From Couchioplanes azureus (GTDB lineage Bacteria; Actinomycetota; Actinomycetes; Mycobacteriales; Micromonosporaceae), in contig NZ_BMQY01000003.1 of NCBI RefSeq assembly GCF_014648355.1, forward strand, positions 455,916-519,915: a DNA stretch of 64,000 nt, written 5' to 3'. Below are positions 7,979 through 16,982 of the stretch, piece after piece. Position numbers and translations under genes: made by a program. The notes below the pieces were generated by a model. It saw nothing but the letters and a program-made list of their open reading frames with translations, did no database searches and was not told where the DNA came from. Numbering within the stretch: the first letter of the stretch is position 1; each line of letters begins with the position of its first letter.

Positions 7979-8938
7979 TCAGCCCGCCTCCCGGCGCGCC
8001 CGCGCCCTCCGCTTGCCCTCGTGCATCGCGGCGACCCGGGCCACCGGGATGGTGTGCCCCTCCTCGACGAGCCCGGGGTCGAGGCGCTGCGGCGGCGGCA
8101 TCGTCGCCGCCCACGGGTCGGCGTCGCCGAGCAGGCCGGGCACGGTGTGCACGGTGAAGTCGGCGGGGGTCACGTCGCCAAGGTCGTCCCAGGCCACCGG
8201 GAAGGACACCGGCACGCCGGGCCGCACCCGCGGGCTGTACGCGGCGACCACGCTCGCCCCGCCGGAGCGCGTCGCGTCGAGGAACACCTTGCCGTGCCGG
8301 TCCTCGCGGATGAAGGCGGTCGTGGCGAGCCCCGGGTCGAGCCGCTCGGCGCGGGCCGCCACCGCCCGGGTCGCCGCGGCGACGTCGGCAGTGGTGGCGC
8401 CGCCGTCGAGCGGGACGAAGACGTGCAGGCCCTTGGCGCCGCTGGTCTTCACCGCGCCGTCCATGCCCGCGTCGGCGAGCGCCTGCCGGACCAGCCGGGC
8501 CGCTCGTACGGCGAGGTCGAAGGCGCCGCCCTCCGGCGGGTCGAGGTCCATGATCAGGTGCGTCGGGCGATCCGGCTCCGCGACCGTCATCAGGGTGGGG
8601 TGGTATTCGACCGCACGCTGGTTGGCGAACCAGAGCAGGGTGCGGCGATCGTTGCAGAGCGCGTACAGGACCTCGCGGTGTGACGCCTCGGCCCAGACCT
8701 TGGTGCGCGCCACCCACTCCGGCGTGTACGTCGGGAGGTTCTTCTGGACGAACTTGTCCTGCCCGCGGAGCACCCGCACCACGGACAGCGGCCGGTCGCG
8801 CAGCACCGGGATCATCCGCGTCCGCACCGCGTCGAGGTAGTCGACCAGGTCACGCTTGGTCGCGCCGGCGTCCGGGAAGAGTTCCTGGTCCAGGTTGGTC
8901 AGTGGTACGCCGTCGCGTTCTTCCTTCTCGGCCGCCAT
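7979..8938 (-). CDS. LigD-type polymerase/primase domain protein (NHEJ)
   Basis: 319 residues, a stand-alone PolDom of the kind fused to ligase D in other bacteria. Diagnostic motifs: MDLDPPEG, carrying the two catalytic aspartates; TSGAKGLHVFVPL, the SGxKGxHxxxPL triphosphate-binding motif; and VSFPVAWDDL near the end. It would insert nucleotides during non-homologous end joining, normally together with Ku and a ligase, neither of which is in the window. The ATG at 8938 is 4 bp after the stop of the upstream membrane protein, so the two are probably co-transcribed. Confidence 0.88.
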   Translation of the reverse strand: MAAEKEERDGVPLTNLDQELFPDAGATKRDLVDYLDAVRTRMIPVLRDRPLSVVRVLRGQDKFVQKNLPTYTPEWVARTKVWAEASHREVLYALCNDRRTLLWFANQRAVEYHPTLMTVAEPDRPTHLIMDLDPPEGGAFDLAVRAARLVRQALADAGMDGAVKTSGAKGLHVFVPLDGGATTADVAAATRAVAARAERLDPGLATTAFIREDRHGKVFLDATRSGGASVVAAYSPRVRPGVPVSFPVAWDDLGDVTPADFTVHTVPGLLGDADPWAATMPPPQRLDPGLVEEGHTIPVARVAAMHEGKRRARARREAG

Positions 8939-8942
8939 CGCC

Positions 8943-9296
8943 TCATCCTGCCCGCACCATGCTGATCGCGGGAAGCACCATGGCAAGGGTCAGCATGGCG
9001 TAGGCGCCGCCGGTGAAGTACAGCCCGTTGCGGGTGGCGATGACCGCGCCGGAGAACGGGAGTACCACGGTCAGCAGGGCGGCGACGAGCAGCGTTCCGG
9101 GTGAGCGCTCGGGACCGAGCAGCGCCCAGCCCAAAAGGAACGACACGGACACCAGCCAGATGAGGGTGACGAGCAGGACGTGCAGGGCGGCCTCCGCACG
9201 CCGGGCCGCGGCGCGCCGGTCGTCCCGTTTCTCCTGCGCCGTCCGGTGTACGACGGCGCCCCTGGTCAGCGGCGGTCCCTCGATCTCCAGCGTCAC
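8943..9296 (-). CDS. Small membrane protein upstream of the LigD polymerase domain
   Basis: About 117 residues from a GTG at 9296. A charged, Arg-rich cytosolic stretch (RTAQEKRDDRRAAARRAE) precedes three or four hydrophobic helices (VLLVTLIWLVSVSFLLGWALL; TLLVAALLTVVLPFSGAVIA; AYAMLTLAMVLPAIS). No known family is recognised. The start lacks a clear ribosome-binding site and could differ. Immediate 5' neighbour of the LigD-type gene on the same strand. Confidence 0.6.
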   Translation of the reverse strand: MTLEIEGPPLTRGAVVHRTAQEKRDDRRAAARRAEAALHVLLVTLIWLVSVSFLLGWALLGPERSPGTLLVAALLTVVLPFSGAVIATRNGLYFTGGAYAMLTLAMVLPAISMVRAG

Positions 9297-9397
9297 GAGA
9301 TGAACTCTAAGCGAGCCGGCAAGCCGGCGCCCGTCGAGCGGGTCACCCGTGCGGGGGCCTCGCGGCCCGCGGGTGTCCCGCGCGGAGCGCCACGGCG

Positions 9398-10432
9398 TCA
9401 GGCCGGCGGCCGCTCGCCGCTGCCCCGGGCCACCACCGCGGTCGGGACGACCACCGTCTGGGCCGGGCCGGCGAACCCGCTGATCCGCTGGTGCGCCAGC
9501 CGGGCCGCCTCGCGGCCCAGGGCGACCGGGTCGTGCGCCACGACCGTGGTGCCGATGACGTCCGCCAGGTCGAAGTCGTCGAAGCCGATCAGGGCCGGCG
9601 TCGCGGGGTGCCCGCGCAGCGCCCGCAGCGCCCCTGTGGTCAGCCGGTTGTTGGTGGTGAACAGCGCGGTGGGTGGCGGGTCGAGCGTGAGCAGCTCCCG
9701 TACGGTCTGTTCGGCCCGGTGCACGTCGTGCACGTCCGTGCGCAGGTAGGGTCGCCACTGCTCGTTGCCCGCCGCGTCCATGGCCTGCACGAAACCGTCG
9801 AGGCGCTCGCGCTGCGGCGCCATCCGGGCCAGGTCGGCGACGAACGCGATCCGCCGGTGACCGTGGGCTAGCAGATGCTCACCCGCCTCCCGGCCCCCGC
9901 CACGGTTGTCGATGACCACCGCGTCGGCCGCCAGGCCGTCCGGCGGCCGGTCGAGGAAGACGAAGGGCACGCCGCGGTTGCCCTCGACCGCGAGGTACTC
10001 ATGGCTCTCGCCGCTGGGGACCACGAGCAGGGCGCGGACCCGGCGCTCGAGGAACGCGTCGACCAGGGCCCGTTCGAGTTCGGCGTCCTCGTCGTTGTTG
10101 GCCGTCACGAGCTGCAGCCCGTGCTGGCGCAGCTCGCGTTCGATGCCGCTGGCGACGGCGCTGTAGAACGGGTTCGTCAGGTCGCCGCTGATGAGGCCGA
10201 CGAGCGCGGAGGTGGCACCCCGGCGCAGTTCCCGGGCGATGCCGTTGAGCCGGTATCCCAGCAGGTCCGCGGCCTGGCGTACCCGGCGCCCGGTGGCCTC
10301 GGCGACGTTGGGCTCGTCGTTGAGCGCCCGGGACGCGGTCTTGAGGCTGACGCCGGCCAGCTCGGCGACCTGCGTGAGCGTGGGACGGCGGGGGCCTTCG
10401 ACGGCCTCGCCGGCGGCCCGGGTTGCGGACAT
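9398..10432 (-). CDS. LacI-family transcriptional regulator
   Basis: 344 residues: an N-terminal LacI helix-turn-helix (PTLTQVAELAGVSLKTASRALN, residues ~18-39; hinge near LLGYRLNGIARELRRG), then a periplasmic-binding-protein-like sensor (VGLISGDLTNPFYSAVASGIE ... FVFLDRPP ... IGFDDFDLADVIG). It probably represses the divergent arginase-like gene, the GH92 mannosidase and itself: near-identical palindromes TGACATCGATGTC(A/G) sit in the divergent promoter region (10471) and before the GH92 gene (11424). The inducer is probably a mannose-containing sugar, inferred from GH92. Confidence 0.9.
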   Translation of the reverse strand: MSATRAAGEAVEGPRRPTLTQVAELAGVSLKTASRALNDEPNVAEATGRRVRQAADLLGYRLNGIARELRRGATSALVGLISGDLTNPFYSAVASGIERELRQHGLQLVTANNDEDAELERALVDAFLERRVRALLVVPSGESHEYLAVEGNRGVPFVFLDRPPDGLAADAVVIDNRGGGREAGEHLLAHGHRRIAFVADLARMAPQRERLDGFVQAMDAAGNEQWRPYLRTDVHDVHRAEQTVRELLTLDPPPTALFTTNNRLTTGALRALRGHPATPALIGFDDFDLADVIGTTVVAHDPVALGREAARLAHQRISGFAGPAQTVVVPTAVVARGSGERPPA

Positions 10433-10470
10433 GGTGCTCCGAGTTGTCGAAGTGGCGAAGGACAGCAGTA

Positions 10471-10484
10471 TGACATCGATGTCG
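10471..10484. promoter_or_regulatory. LacI-type operator, divergent lacI/arginase-like region
   Basis: tgacatcgatgtcg matches the 14-bp palindrome TGACATCGATGTCA at 13 positions. It lies in the 106-bp gap between the LacI gene (start 10432, minus) and the arginase-like gene (start 10539, plus), consistent with autoregulation and control of both. Confidence 0.75.
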
Positions 10485-10538
10485 GCCATCACCCACCCGC
10501 CGGTGCCGGGACGATCGCCGATCGGGCAGCATAAGCGC

Positions 10539-11396
10539 ATGGTTCCCCGGTGGAGTGTGATCGGCGCGCCGTCCAGTGCGGGTGCGCGTACGCCCGGCGT
10601 GGAGCGGGCACCGGTGGCGTTGCGCGCCGCCGGCCTGCTCTCCGCGTTCGACGACCGCGGCCTGCACGTCAACGACTTCGGCGACGTCCCCGGCTTCCGC
10701 TGGCGGCCGGACCTGGCGCGGCCGGCGGCGCAGAACGCCGGCCCGGTGACCCGGGTGGCCGCCGACGTGGCCAAGGAGGTCATGGCCGCGCCCGGCGTGC
10801 CGCTGGTGCTGGGCGGCGACGCCACGGTGACGCTGGGTCTGGTGGCCGCGACGGGCAGCCCGGCGCTGGTCCACGTCGCCGGTGGCCCGGATCTCGGCAC
10901 GCCGGACACCAGCCCGCACGGCAGCCTCGGCGCGATGCTCCTGGCCCACCTGCTCGGGCTGCCCGGCTGCGACCCGGGAGTGGCGGCGGTCGCCGCGGTG
11001 CCTCCGGAGCGCACGGTGGCGTACGGTTTCGACCGTCCGTACGGCGACCCCGAGCTCGACCTGCTGAACCGCCTCAGGCTGACCTTCGTGCCGGCCAACG
11101 AGGTGCGCACCGGGCCGGCGAAGGCGGCCGCCCGGGCCCGCTTCGCCGCGGAGGCGATGGCGCAGAACTTCGTGGTCCACCTCGACGTGGCGGTGCTGGC
11201 GTTCGCACAGGCACCTTTCGCCGACCTCCCGCAGGCGCAGGGGCTCACCCTGCAGGAGCTGGTCGAGACCCTGTCGGTGCTCGTCGCCAGCCCGCAGTTC
11301 GCCGGCCTGGCGGTGACCGGCGTGAACCCCGACCACGTGCCCCCGGAGATCGGCCTGACGCCGCTCGTCGACGCCCTCGCCACCGCGCTGGCATAA
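10539..11396 (+). CDS. Arginase/ureohydrolase-fold protein lacking the metal ligands
   Basis: 285 residues with the arginase-family layout, but the Mn-binding motifs are eroded. The usual GGDHS reads GGDAT (VPLVLGGDATVTLG). The usual DAHxD reads VAGGPDLGTPDTSPHG. The SFDxDxxDP motif reads VHLDVAVLAFAQAP. The family hydrolyses guanidino or amidino substrates through a dimanganese centre, so this copy is probably not a classical ureohydrolase. It may be regulatory, bind another ligand, or use another site. It lies between LacI and GH92 with an operator on each side, suggesting co-regulation. ATG start at 10539. Confidence 0.7.
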   Translation: MVPRWSVIGAPSSAGARTPGVERAPVALRAAGLLSAFDDRGLHVNDFGDVPGFRWRPDLARPAAQNAGPVTRVAADVAKEVMAAPGVPLVLGGDATVTLGLVAATGSPALVHVAGGPDLGTPDTSPHGSLGAMLLAHLLGLPGCDPGVAAVAAVPPERTVAYGFDRPYGDPELDLLNRLRLTFVPANEVRTGPAKAAARARFAAEAMAQNFVVHLDVAVLAFAQAPFADLPQAQGLTLQELVETLSVLVASPQFAGLAVTGVNPDHVPPEIGLTPLVDALATALA

Positions 11397-11423
11397 CCGC
11401 GGGCGATCCGCGGGGCGGCGGAC

Positions 11424-11437
11424 TGACATCGATGTCA
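11424..11437. promoter_or_regulatory. Perfect LacI-type operator upstream of GH92
   Basis: TGACATCGATGTCA, a perfect 14-bp palindrome 35 bp upstream of the chosen GH92 start, matching the site at 10471. The neighbouring LacI protein is the obvious binder (inference). Confidence 0.8.
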
Positions 11438-11472
11438 GGAAAACCTTGTCATCGACGCAGTCACGCGTGACG

Positions 11473-14400
11473 ATGTCTCGCATGCGCCAGCCACGATGGA
11501 GTGTCGTCCTGCTGTCCGTCAGTCTCATAGCCGCGGCGACAGCCGTCGCGACCGGTGGCGCGGCGCGGGCCGCGGCAGCCACCTCGTTCCGCTCGTCGTT
11601 CGAGCCCGGCGACCCGCAGCCCACCTGGACGGACACGGTGGACGACGGCGAGGGCCGCAGCCACGGCGTCGACGGCGGCGTCACCGCCGGCATGCCGGGC
11701 AGCCTGCGCGAGCACGTCACCGCCGTCGCGGCGAACGCGCAACCGAACCCGGACGAGGGCGTCGGCAACCTCAACGACGGCGACCCGGCCACCAAGTGGC
11801 TGGTCGACACGCCGACGAGCTGGGCGCAGTACACCCTCGACGCGCCGGCCACCGTCGTCAGCTACGCCCTGACCTCGGCGAACGACGCCCCCGAGCGGGA
11901 CCCCCGCGACTGGACCCTGGAGGGCTCGGCCGACGGCAGCGCCTGGACCACCGTGGACACCCGCACCGGGCAAGCCTTCGACCAGCGGTTCCAGACGAGG
12001 ACCTTTCCGGTGGCCAACCCGGCCTCGTTCCGGATCTACCGGCTGTCCGTCACGGGTCACCCGTCGGGCAACCTGACCCAGCTCGCCGACCTGGAGCTCG
12101 CCGACGCGAACACCACCCCGCCGCCGGCCGGGCCCATGCAGAGCCGGCTCGGCACCGGCCCGGCCGGCTCCCCCACCGCCAAGGCCGGCGTCGGCTACAC
12201 CGGGCTGAAGGCGTTCCAGGTCGCCGGACGGCACACCGCCGACGGCCGCGGATACTCGGACAACAAGGTCTTCGACGTCGATGTGGCGGTCACCGCCGAC
12301 ACCGAGCTGTCCTACCTGGTGCTGCCGGAGTTCCGGCGCGACGACCTGAGCAACCCGGCCACGTACACCGCGGTGGACCTGGCCTTCACCGACGGCACCT
12401 ACCTGTCGGACCTCGGGGCCGTCGACCAGAACGGCGTCGTGGTCAGCCCCGCGGCGCAGGGCACGTCGAAGACGCTCTACACCGCGCAGTGGAACAAGCG
12501 GACCACCCGCATCGGCAGGGTCGCCGCGGGCAAGACCATCGACCGGATCCTGATCGGGTACGACAAGCCGGACGGCCCGACGGGTTTCCGGGCCTGGTTC
12601 GACGACATCACGATCGCCGAGGTCGCTCCGGCACGGCCCCGGGCGCACCTCTCCGACTACGCCGAGACCCGGCGCGGCACCCACTCGTCGGGCGACTTCT
12701 CCCGCGGCAACAACTTCCCGGCGACCGCGGTGCCGCACGGCTTCAACTTCTGGACCCCGGTGACCAACGCCGGCTCCACCTCGTGGCTGTACGAGTACCA
12801 CCGCCGCAACAACGCCGACAACCGCCCGGTCCTGCAGGCCTTCGCCGCCAGCCACGAGCCGAGCCCGTGGATGGGCGACCGGCAGACGTTCCAGGTCATG
12901 CCGTCCGCCGCTGCCGGGACGCCGGACGCCGGCCGGGCGGCCCGGGCGCTCGCGTACGGGCACGAGAACGAGACGGCCAAGCCCTATTACTACGGCGTCA
13001 CCTTCGACAACGGCATCAAGACGGAGTTCGCGCCGACCGACCACGCGGCGCTGTTCCAGTTCACGTTCCCCGGCGACAGCGCGAACCTGATCTTCGACAA
13101 CGTCAACGGCGACGCCGGGCTCACCATCGACGCGGCGAACCGGACGGTCAGCGGCTGGTCCGATGTGAACAGCGGCGGCCTCTCCGCGGGCTGGACCCGG
13201 ATGTTCGTGTACGCCACGATCGACGACCCGATCACCGCGAGCGGCATGCTGCCCGGCGGCAACCGGCCCTCGACCGGCTACGTCAAGGTCGCCGCCGGCG
13301 CGGACCGGACCGTGACCATGCGGATCGCCACCTCGCTGATCAGCGTCGCGCAGGCCCGGCACAACCTCGACCTGGAGGTGACGGCCGACGCCACGCTCGC
13401 CTCGGTCCGCGACAAGGCGCGAGCCGCATGGGACGCGAAGATGCGGACCGTCGAGGTCGAGGGCGCGTCCGAGGACCAGCTCGTCACCCTGTACTCCAAC
13501 CTGTACCGGCTGTTCCTCTATCCGAACTCGGGCTTCGAGAACACCGGGACCGCGCAGAGCCCGGTCTACAAGCACACCGTGCAGTCGGCGGTGACCAGCC
13601 CGGCCAGCTCGCCGACCGAGACCGGGGCGCCGGTCGAGGACGGCAAGGTGTACGTCAACAACGGCTTCTGGGACACGTACCGCACGACGTGGCCGGCGTA
13701 CGCGCTGCTGACCCCGGACGCGGCCGGCGAGATGGTGGACGGCTTCGTCCAGCAGTACCGCGACGGCGGCTGGATCTCCCGGTGGTCGTCGCCCGGCTAC
13801 GCCAACCTGATGGTGGGCACCAGCTCCGACGCCGCGTTCGCGGACGCGTACCTCAAGGGCGTTCCCGGCTTCGACGCCGAAACGGCCTACCGGGCCGCGG
13901 TGAAGAACGCGACCGTGACGCCGCCGAACGCCAACGTCGGCCGCAAGGGCCTGGCCACGTCGATCTTCAAGGGCTGGACCCCGAGCGACGCCACCGGCGA
14001 GGCCATGTCCTGGGCCATGGACGGCTACATCAACGACTTCGGCATCGCGACCATGGCCGAGGCACTCGCGAAGAAGGGCGGACCCAAGGCCTCCGAGTAC
14101 GCCGAACAGGCCGGGTACTTCCGCAACCGCGCCCTGAACTACGTCCACATGTTCGACGACTCGGTGGGCTTCTTCCAGGGGCGGGACAGCGCGGGGCGGT
14201 GGCGCCGGCCTCCCTCGGACTACGACCCGCGGGTCTGGGGTCACGACTACACCGAGACCAACGGCTGGAACATGGCGTTCCACGTGCCGCAGGACGGCCG
14301 CGGCCTGGCCAACCTCTACGGCGGTCGGGACGCGCTGGCGAAGAAGCTCGACGCGTTCTTCTCGACGCCCGAGACCGCCGGCTTCCCCGGCTCCTACGGC

Positions 14401-15747
14401 GGCACCATCCACGAGATGCTCGAGGCCCGGGACGTACGGATGGGACAGTACGGCCACAGCAACCAGCCGTCACACCACATCATCTACATGTACGACCACG
14501 CCGGGCGGCCGGACAAGACGCAGAAGCTGGTCCGCGAGGCGCTGTCCCGGCTCTACCTGGGCAGCGACATCGGTCAGGGCTACCCCGGCGACGAGGACAA
14601 CGGCGAGATGAGCGCCTGGCAGATCTTCAGCGCGCTCGGCTTCTACCCGCTGCGGATGGGCAGCCCGGCGTACGCGATCGGCTCGCCGCTGTTCACCAAG
14701 GCAACCGTCAACCTGCCCGGCGGCAAGCGGATCGTGGTCAACGCCCCGGACAACAGCGCCCGCAACGTGTACGTGCAGTCGCTGAAGGTCAACGGCAAGG
14801 CGCACACGTCGACGTCGCTGCCGCACTCGGTGCTGGCCGGCGGCGCGGTGCTGGACTTCGAGATGGGCCCGTCGCCGTCCGCCTGGGGCACCGGCGAGGA
14901 CGACGCGCCGCCGTCGCTCACGGCCGGTGACAAGGTGGCCGAGCCGATGCGCGACCTGACCGGCCCGGGCCGCGGCACGGCGTCGGACCCGGCCCTGACC
15001 GACGACACCTCCGCCACCCGCGCGGCCGTCGGCACGTGGCAGTACGACTTCTCTTCCGGGGGCCAGCGGGCCGACTACTACACCCTCACCTCGGGTGCGG
15101 CGGCCGGCGACCCCAAGGCGTGGAAGCTCTCCGGCTCCTACGACGGCACCACCTGGACGACGATCGACGAGCGGCGGGACCAGACGTTCGACTGGCGGCT
15201 GCAGACCCGGCCGTACAAGATCGCGAAGCCGGGCCGGTACGCGCACTACAAGCTCGACGTCACGGCGGACACCGGCGAGGCCGGCCCGACGCTGGCCGAG
15301 ATCGAGCTGCTCGGCACGCCGGCTCCCGCCTGCACCACCACCATCGCCGACAAGGTGGTCGGCGCGGTCTCGGTGAGGTCGGGCGTCACCTGCATCACGC
15401 AGGGGGCGACCGTGACGGGCCTCGTGACGGTCGGCAAGGGGGCGTCGCTGCTCGTCTCCGGCGCCACCCTGCGTGCCGCCGTCACGGCGGCCGGCGCGGG
15501 CACGGTCTCGCTGCTGCACGCCACGGTCTCCGGGCCGGTGACGGTGAGCGGCTCGGGCCCGGTCCTGCTGGAGGCGTCCACCGTCAAGGGGCCGGTGACG
15601 CTGCTCGGCAACCGTACCGCGACCGTGGTCGCGGCCGGCACGATCACCGGCCCGCTCACCTGCACCGGCAACCGGCCGGCGCCGGTCGGCAACGGCCTGC
15701 CGCCCGCCGGCACCGGTCCCCGCCTGGGCCAATGCGCCCGGCTCTGA
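11473..15747 (+). CDS. Secreted GH92 alpha-mannosidase, multidomain
   Basis: 1424 residues. A signal peptide (MRQPRWSVVLLSVSLIAAATAVATGG) leads into an F5/8 type C (discoidin-like) domain at about 85-220, a beta-sandwich segment, then the GH92 region at about 390-1140. GH92 signatures include NNFPATAVPHGFNFWTPVT, GYANLMVGTSSDAAFAD, GHSNQPSHHIIYMY and PGDEDNGEMSAWQIFSALGF, whose acidic residues are part of the catalytic apparatus. A second F5/8-like domain (about 1165-1280) and repetitive Val/Thr/Gly strands (GPVTVSGSGPVLLEASTVKG) follow. GH92 enzymes are Ca-dependent exo-alpha-mannosidases acting on host or fungal mannans. ATG 11473 is chosen; GTG 11467 and TTG 11446 are in frame. The LacI operator lies just upstream. 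Confidence 0.92.
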   Translation: MSRMRQPRWSVVLLSVSLIAAATAVATGGAARAAAATSFRSSFEPGDPQPTWTDTVDDGEGRSHGVDGGVTAGMPGSLREHVTAVAANAQPNPDEGVGNLNDGDPATKWLVDTPTSWAQYTLDAPATVVSYALTSANDAPERDPRDWTLEGSADGSAWTTVDTRTGQAFDQRFQTRTFPVANPASFRIYRLSVTGHPSGNLTQLADLELADANTTPPPAGPMQSRLGTGPAGSPTAKAGVGYTGLKAFQVAGRHTADGRGYSDNKVFDVDVAVTADTELSYLVLPEFRRDDLSNPATYTAVDLAFTDGTYLSDLGAVDQNGVVVSPAAQGTSKTLYTAQWNKRTTRIGRVAAGKTIDRILIGYDKPDGPTGFRAWFDDITIAEVAPARPRAHLSDYAETRRGTHSSGDFSRGNNFPATAVPHGFNFWTPVTNAGSTSWLYEYHRRNNADNRPVLQAFAASHEPSPWMGDRQTFQVMPSAAAGTPDAGRAARALAYGHENETAKPYYYGVTFDNGIKTEFAPTDHAALFQFTFPGDSANLIFDNVNGDAGLTIDAANRTVSGWSDVNSGGLSAGWTRMFVYATIDDPITASGMLPGGNRPSTGYVKVAAGADRTVTMRIATSLISVAQARHNLDLEVTADATLASVRDKARAAWDAKMRTVEVEGASEDQLVTLYSNLYRLFLYPNSGFENTGTAQSPVYKHTVQSAVTSPASSPTETGAPVEDGKVYVNNGFWDTYRTTWPAYALLTPDAAGEMVDGFVQQYRDGGWISRWSSPGYANLMVGTSSDAAFADAYLKGVPGFDAETAYRAAVKNATVTPPNANVGRKGLATSIFKGWTPSDATGEAMSWAMDGYINDFGIATMAEALAKKGGPKASEYAEQAGYFRNRALNYVHMFDDSVGFFQGRDSAGRWRRPPSDYDPRVWGHDYTETNGWNMAFHVPQDGRGLANLYGGRDALAKKLDAFFSTPETAGFPGSYGGTIHEMLEARDVRMGQYGHSNQPSHHIIYMYDHAGRPDKTQKLVREALSRLYLGSDIGQGYPGDEDNGEMSAWQIFSALGFYPLRMGSPAYAIGSPLFTKATVNLPGGKRIVVNAPDNSARNVYVQSLKVNGKAHTSTSLPHSVLAGGAVLDFEMGPSPSAWGTGEDDAPPSLTAGDKVAEPMRDLTGPGRGTASDPALTDDTSATRAAVGTWQYDFSSGGQRADYYTLTSGAAAGDPKAWKLSGSYDGTTWTTIDERRDQTFDWRLQTRPYKIAKPGRYAHYKLDVTADTGEAGPTLAEIELLGTPAPACTTTIADKVVGAVSVRSGVTCITQGATVTGLVTVGKGASLLVSGATLRAAVTAAGAGTVSLLHATVSGPVTVSGSGPVLLEASTVKGPVTLLGNRTATVVAAGTITGPLTCTGNRPAPVGNGLPPAGTGPRLGQCARL

Positions 15748-15945
15748 CCGCCACGGCCCCCGGGAGCGCCGGGGCCTCCGCGGGAACCCACGGCCTCCGG
15801 AGGGAGCACCACGGCCGCCCGGGAGCACCACGGCCTCGGGTGCCTGCGCTGTCCCGCGCGGAGCGCGGCGGCGCGCCGGCGGGGCCGGTGACCACCGGAC
15901 CGGCACCGGGGCCGGCGCGGCGGACTCTGACCATCCGCTGACGGA

Positions 15946-15980
15946 AGCGCCGCGGCCCTCCTCCACCGGGCCGCGGCGCT
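15946..15980. terminator. Perfect 13-bp stem hairpin
   Basis: Arms agcgccgcggccc and gggccgcggcgct pair perfectly around a 9-base loop, between the GH92 stop and the PPOX gene. No T-tract follows, so it may be a processing or blocking hairpin rather than a classical terminator. Bases 15748-15945 show no gene. Confidence 0.5.
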
Positions 15981-15993
15981 CTACTGTGGTGAC

Positions 15994-16419
15994 ATGTCCG
16001 ACGATGATCTGTGGGCCGCCGTCGTCGCGGCCGACCTGTGCACGCTCGCCACGATCAGGAAGGACGGGCGTCCCCAGCTCTCCGACGTCAACTACACGGC
16101 CGACCCGGCCACCCGCGTGCTGCGCGTCTCCACCCGCAACAACCTCGCCAAGGTCCACAACCTGCGCCGCGACCCCCGCGCGACGCTGCGGGTCGGCCCG
16201 CCCACCGGCGGCTACGTGGCCGCCGACGTCACCGCGTCCTTCTCCCCGCCGTCGGCCGACGAGCACGACGCCACGGTCGAGGAGCTGATCGAGGTCTACC
16301 GCCTGATCGCGGGCAAGGAGCACCCCGACTGGGACGACTACCGCCGCGCGATGGTGGCCGACGGCCGGATCGTGCTGCGCCTCACGGTCGAACGCCTCTA
16401 CGGCTGGACCATGTCCTGA
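15994..16419 (+). CDS. PPOX-class (F420/FMN split-barrel) oxidoreductase
   Basis: 141 residues of the pyridoxamine-5'-phosphate-oxidase-like split-barrel family: LCTLATIRKDGRPQLSDVNY at residues ~15-34, then RVLRVSTRNNLAKVHNLRRDPRATLRV and C-terminal RIVLRLTVERLYGWTMS. In actinobacteria this subgroup usually binds F420 and reduces small molecules or binds heme breakdown intermediates; cofactor and substrate are inferred from family only. ATG start at 15994, preceded by a perfect hairpin. Single gene. Confidence 0.82.
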   Translation: MSDDDLWAAVVAADLCTLATIRKDGRPQLSDVNYTADPATRVLRVSTRNNLAKVHNLRRDPRATLRVGPPTGGYVAADVTASFSPPSADEHDATVEELIEVYRLIAGKEHPDWDDYRRAMVADGRIVLRLTVERLYGWTMS

Positions 16420-16466
16420 GCCGGCGCCCCGACCCGCTCCCGGCCACCGGCGGCCGGACCCGCCGC

Positions 16467-16680
16467 GAGCGCCGACCGGCCACACCCGCGCCCAAGAGCA
16501 CCCCGCTCCCAAGAGCGGACGGATCACACCCGCTCCTGAGCGCCGCCGGCCCGCAGCCGTGCCCAAGAGCCGGCGGGCCACACCTTCGCCCAAGAGGCGA
16601 CGGACCACACCCGCTCGTGAGCGTCGACGGGCCGCACGCGCTGCCAAGAGCCGACGGCCGCACCCGCTCCTGGGCGGATG
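16467..16680. repeat. Degenerate tandem repeat array, period about 28-40 bp
   Basis: Seven imperfect units, each containing (c)ccaagagc or cctgagc after a cacaccc/cgcaccc block and cgacgg. The unit length varies, so no protein is implied. The whole gap 16420-16982 has no gene; its last 80 bp hold the promoter of the GGDEF-EAL gene. Confidence 0.7.
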
Positions 16681-16901
16681 CCTGACCGGGGCCCAGCCGC
16701 GTGTCGCGCGCGGAGGCAGGTGACGAACCCCGGCACCGCAAGCGCCAGGGGATCCGGGGGGCTAGGCGGAAACCCGTCCCCGTCGGAGGCAATCGACGCC
16801 GGCCGCGGCCGCTTGAGGATTTCTTGATCGCGGGCTCGTGCCGGCCGCCCCGCGAGCGGGTGTCCCGCGGGTCACGATCCTGACTCCGCCCGGCGGAACC
16901 C

Positions 16902-16928
16902 CTCAAGTTTCGGGCCGGGTGTTCCGAT
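16902..16928 (+). promoter_or_regulatory. Candidate FliA/WhiG-type promoter for the GGDEF-EAL gene
   Basis: CTCAA at 16902, a 16-base spacer and TCCGAT at 16923 resemble the motility-sigma (FliA-type) consensus known from Actinoplanes (CTCA followed by GCCGAT). It lies about 55 bp before the TTG start. One mismatch in the -10; sequence resemblance only. Confidence 0.4.
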
Positions 16929-16982
16929 GTCGGCAAGTGCGGCCGTCTCGCACCGGGACGGCTTCACGAACCGGAGTCGACC

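Noticed and set aside
11461..14457. 998-residue minus-strand open frame opposite GH92
   Set aside because: Val/Arg/Gly-rich mirror of a high-GC gene; no domain and contradicted by GH92 conservation.
16467..16680. CRISPR-like spacing of similar blocks
   Set aside because: Units and spacing vary, there are no unique spacers of equal length and no cas genes; it is a degenerate satellite.
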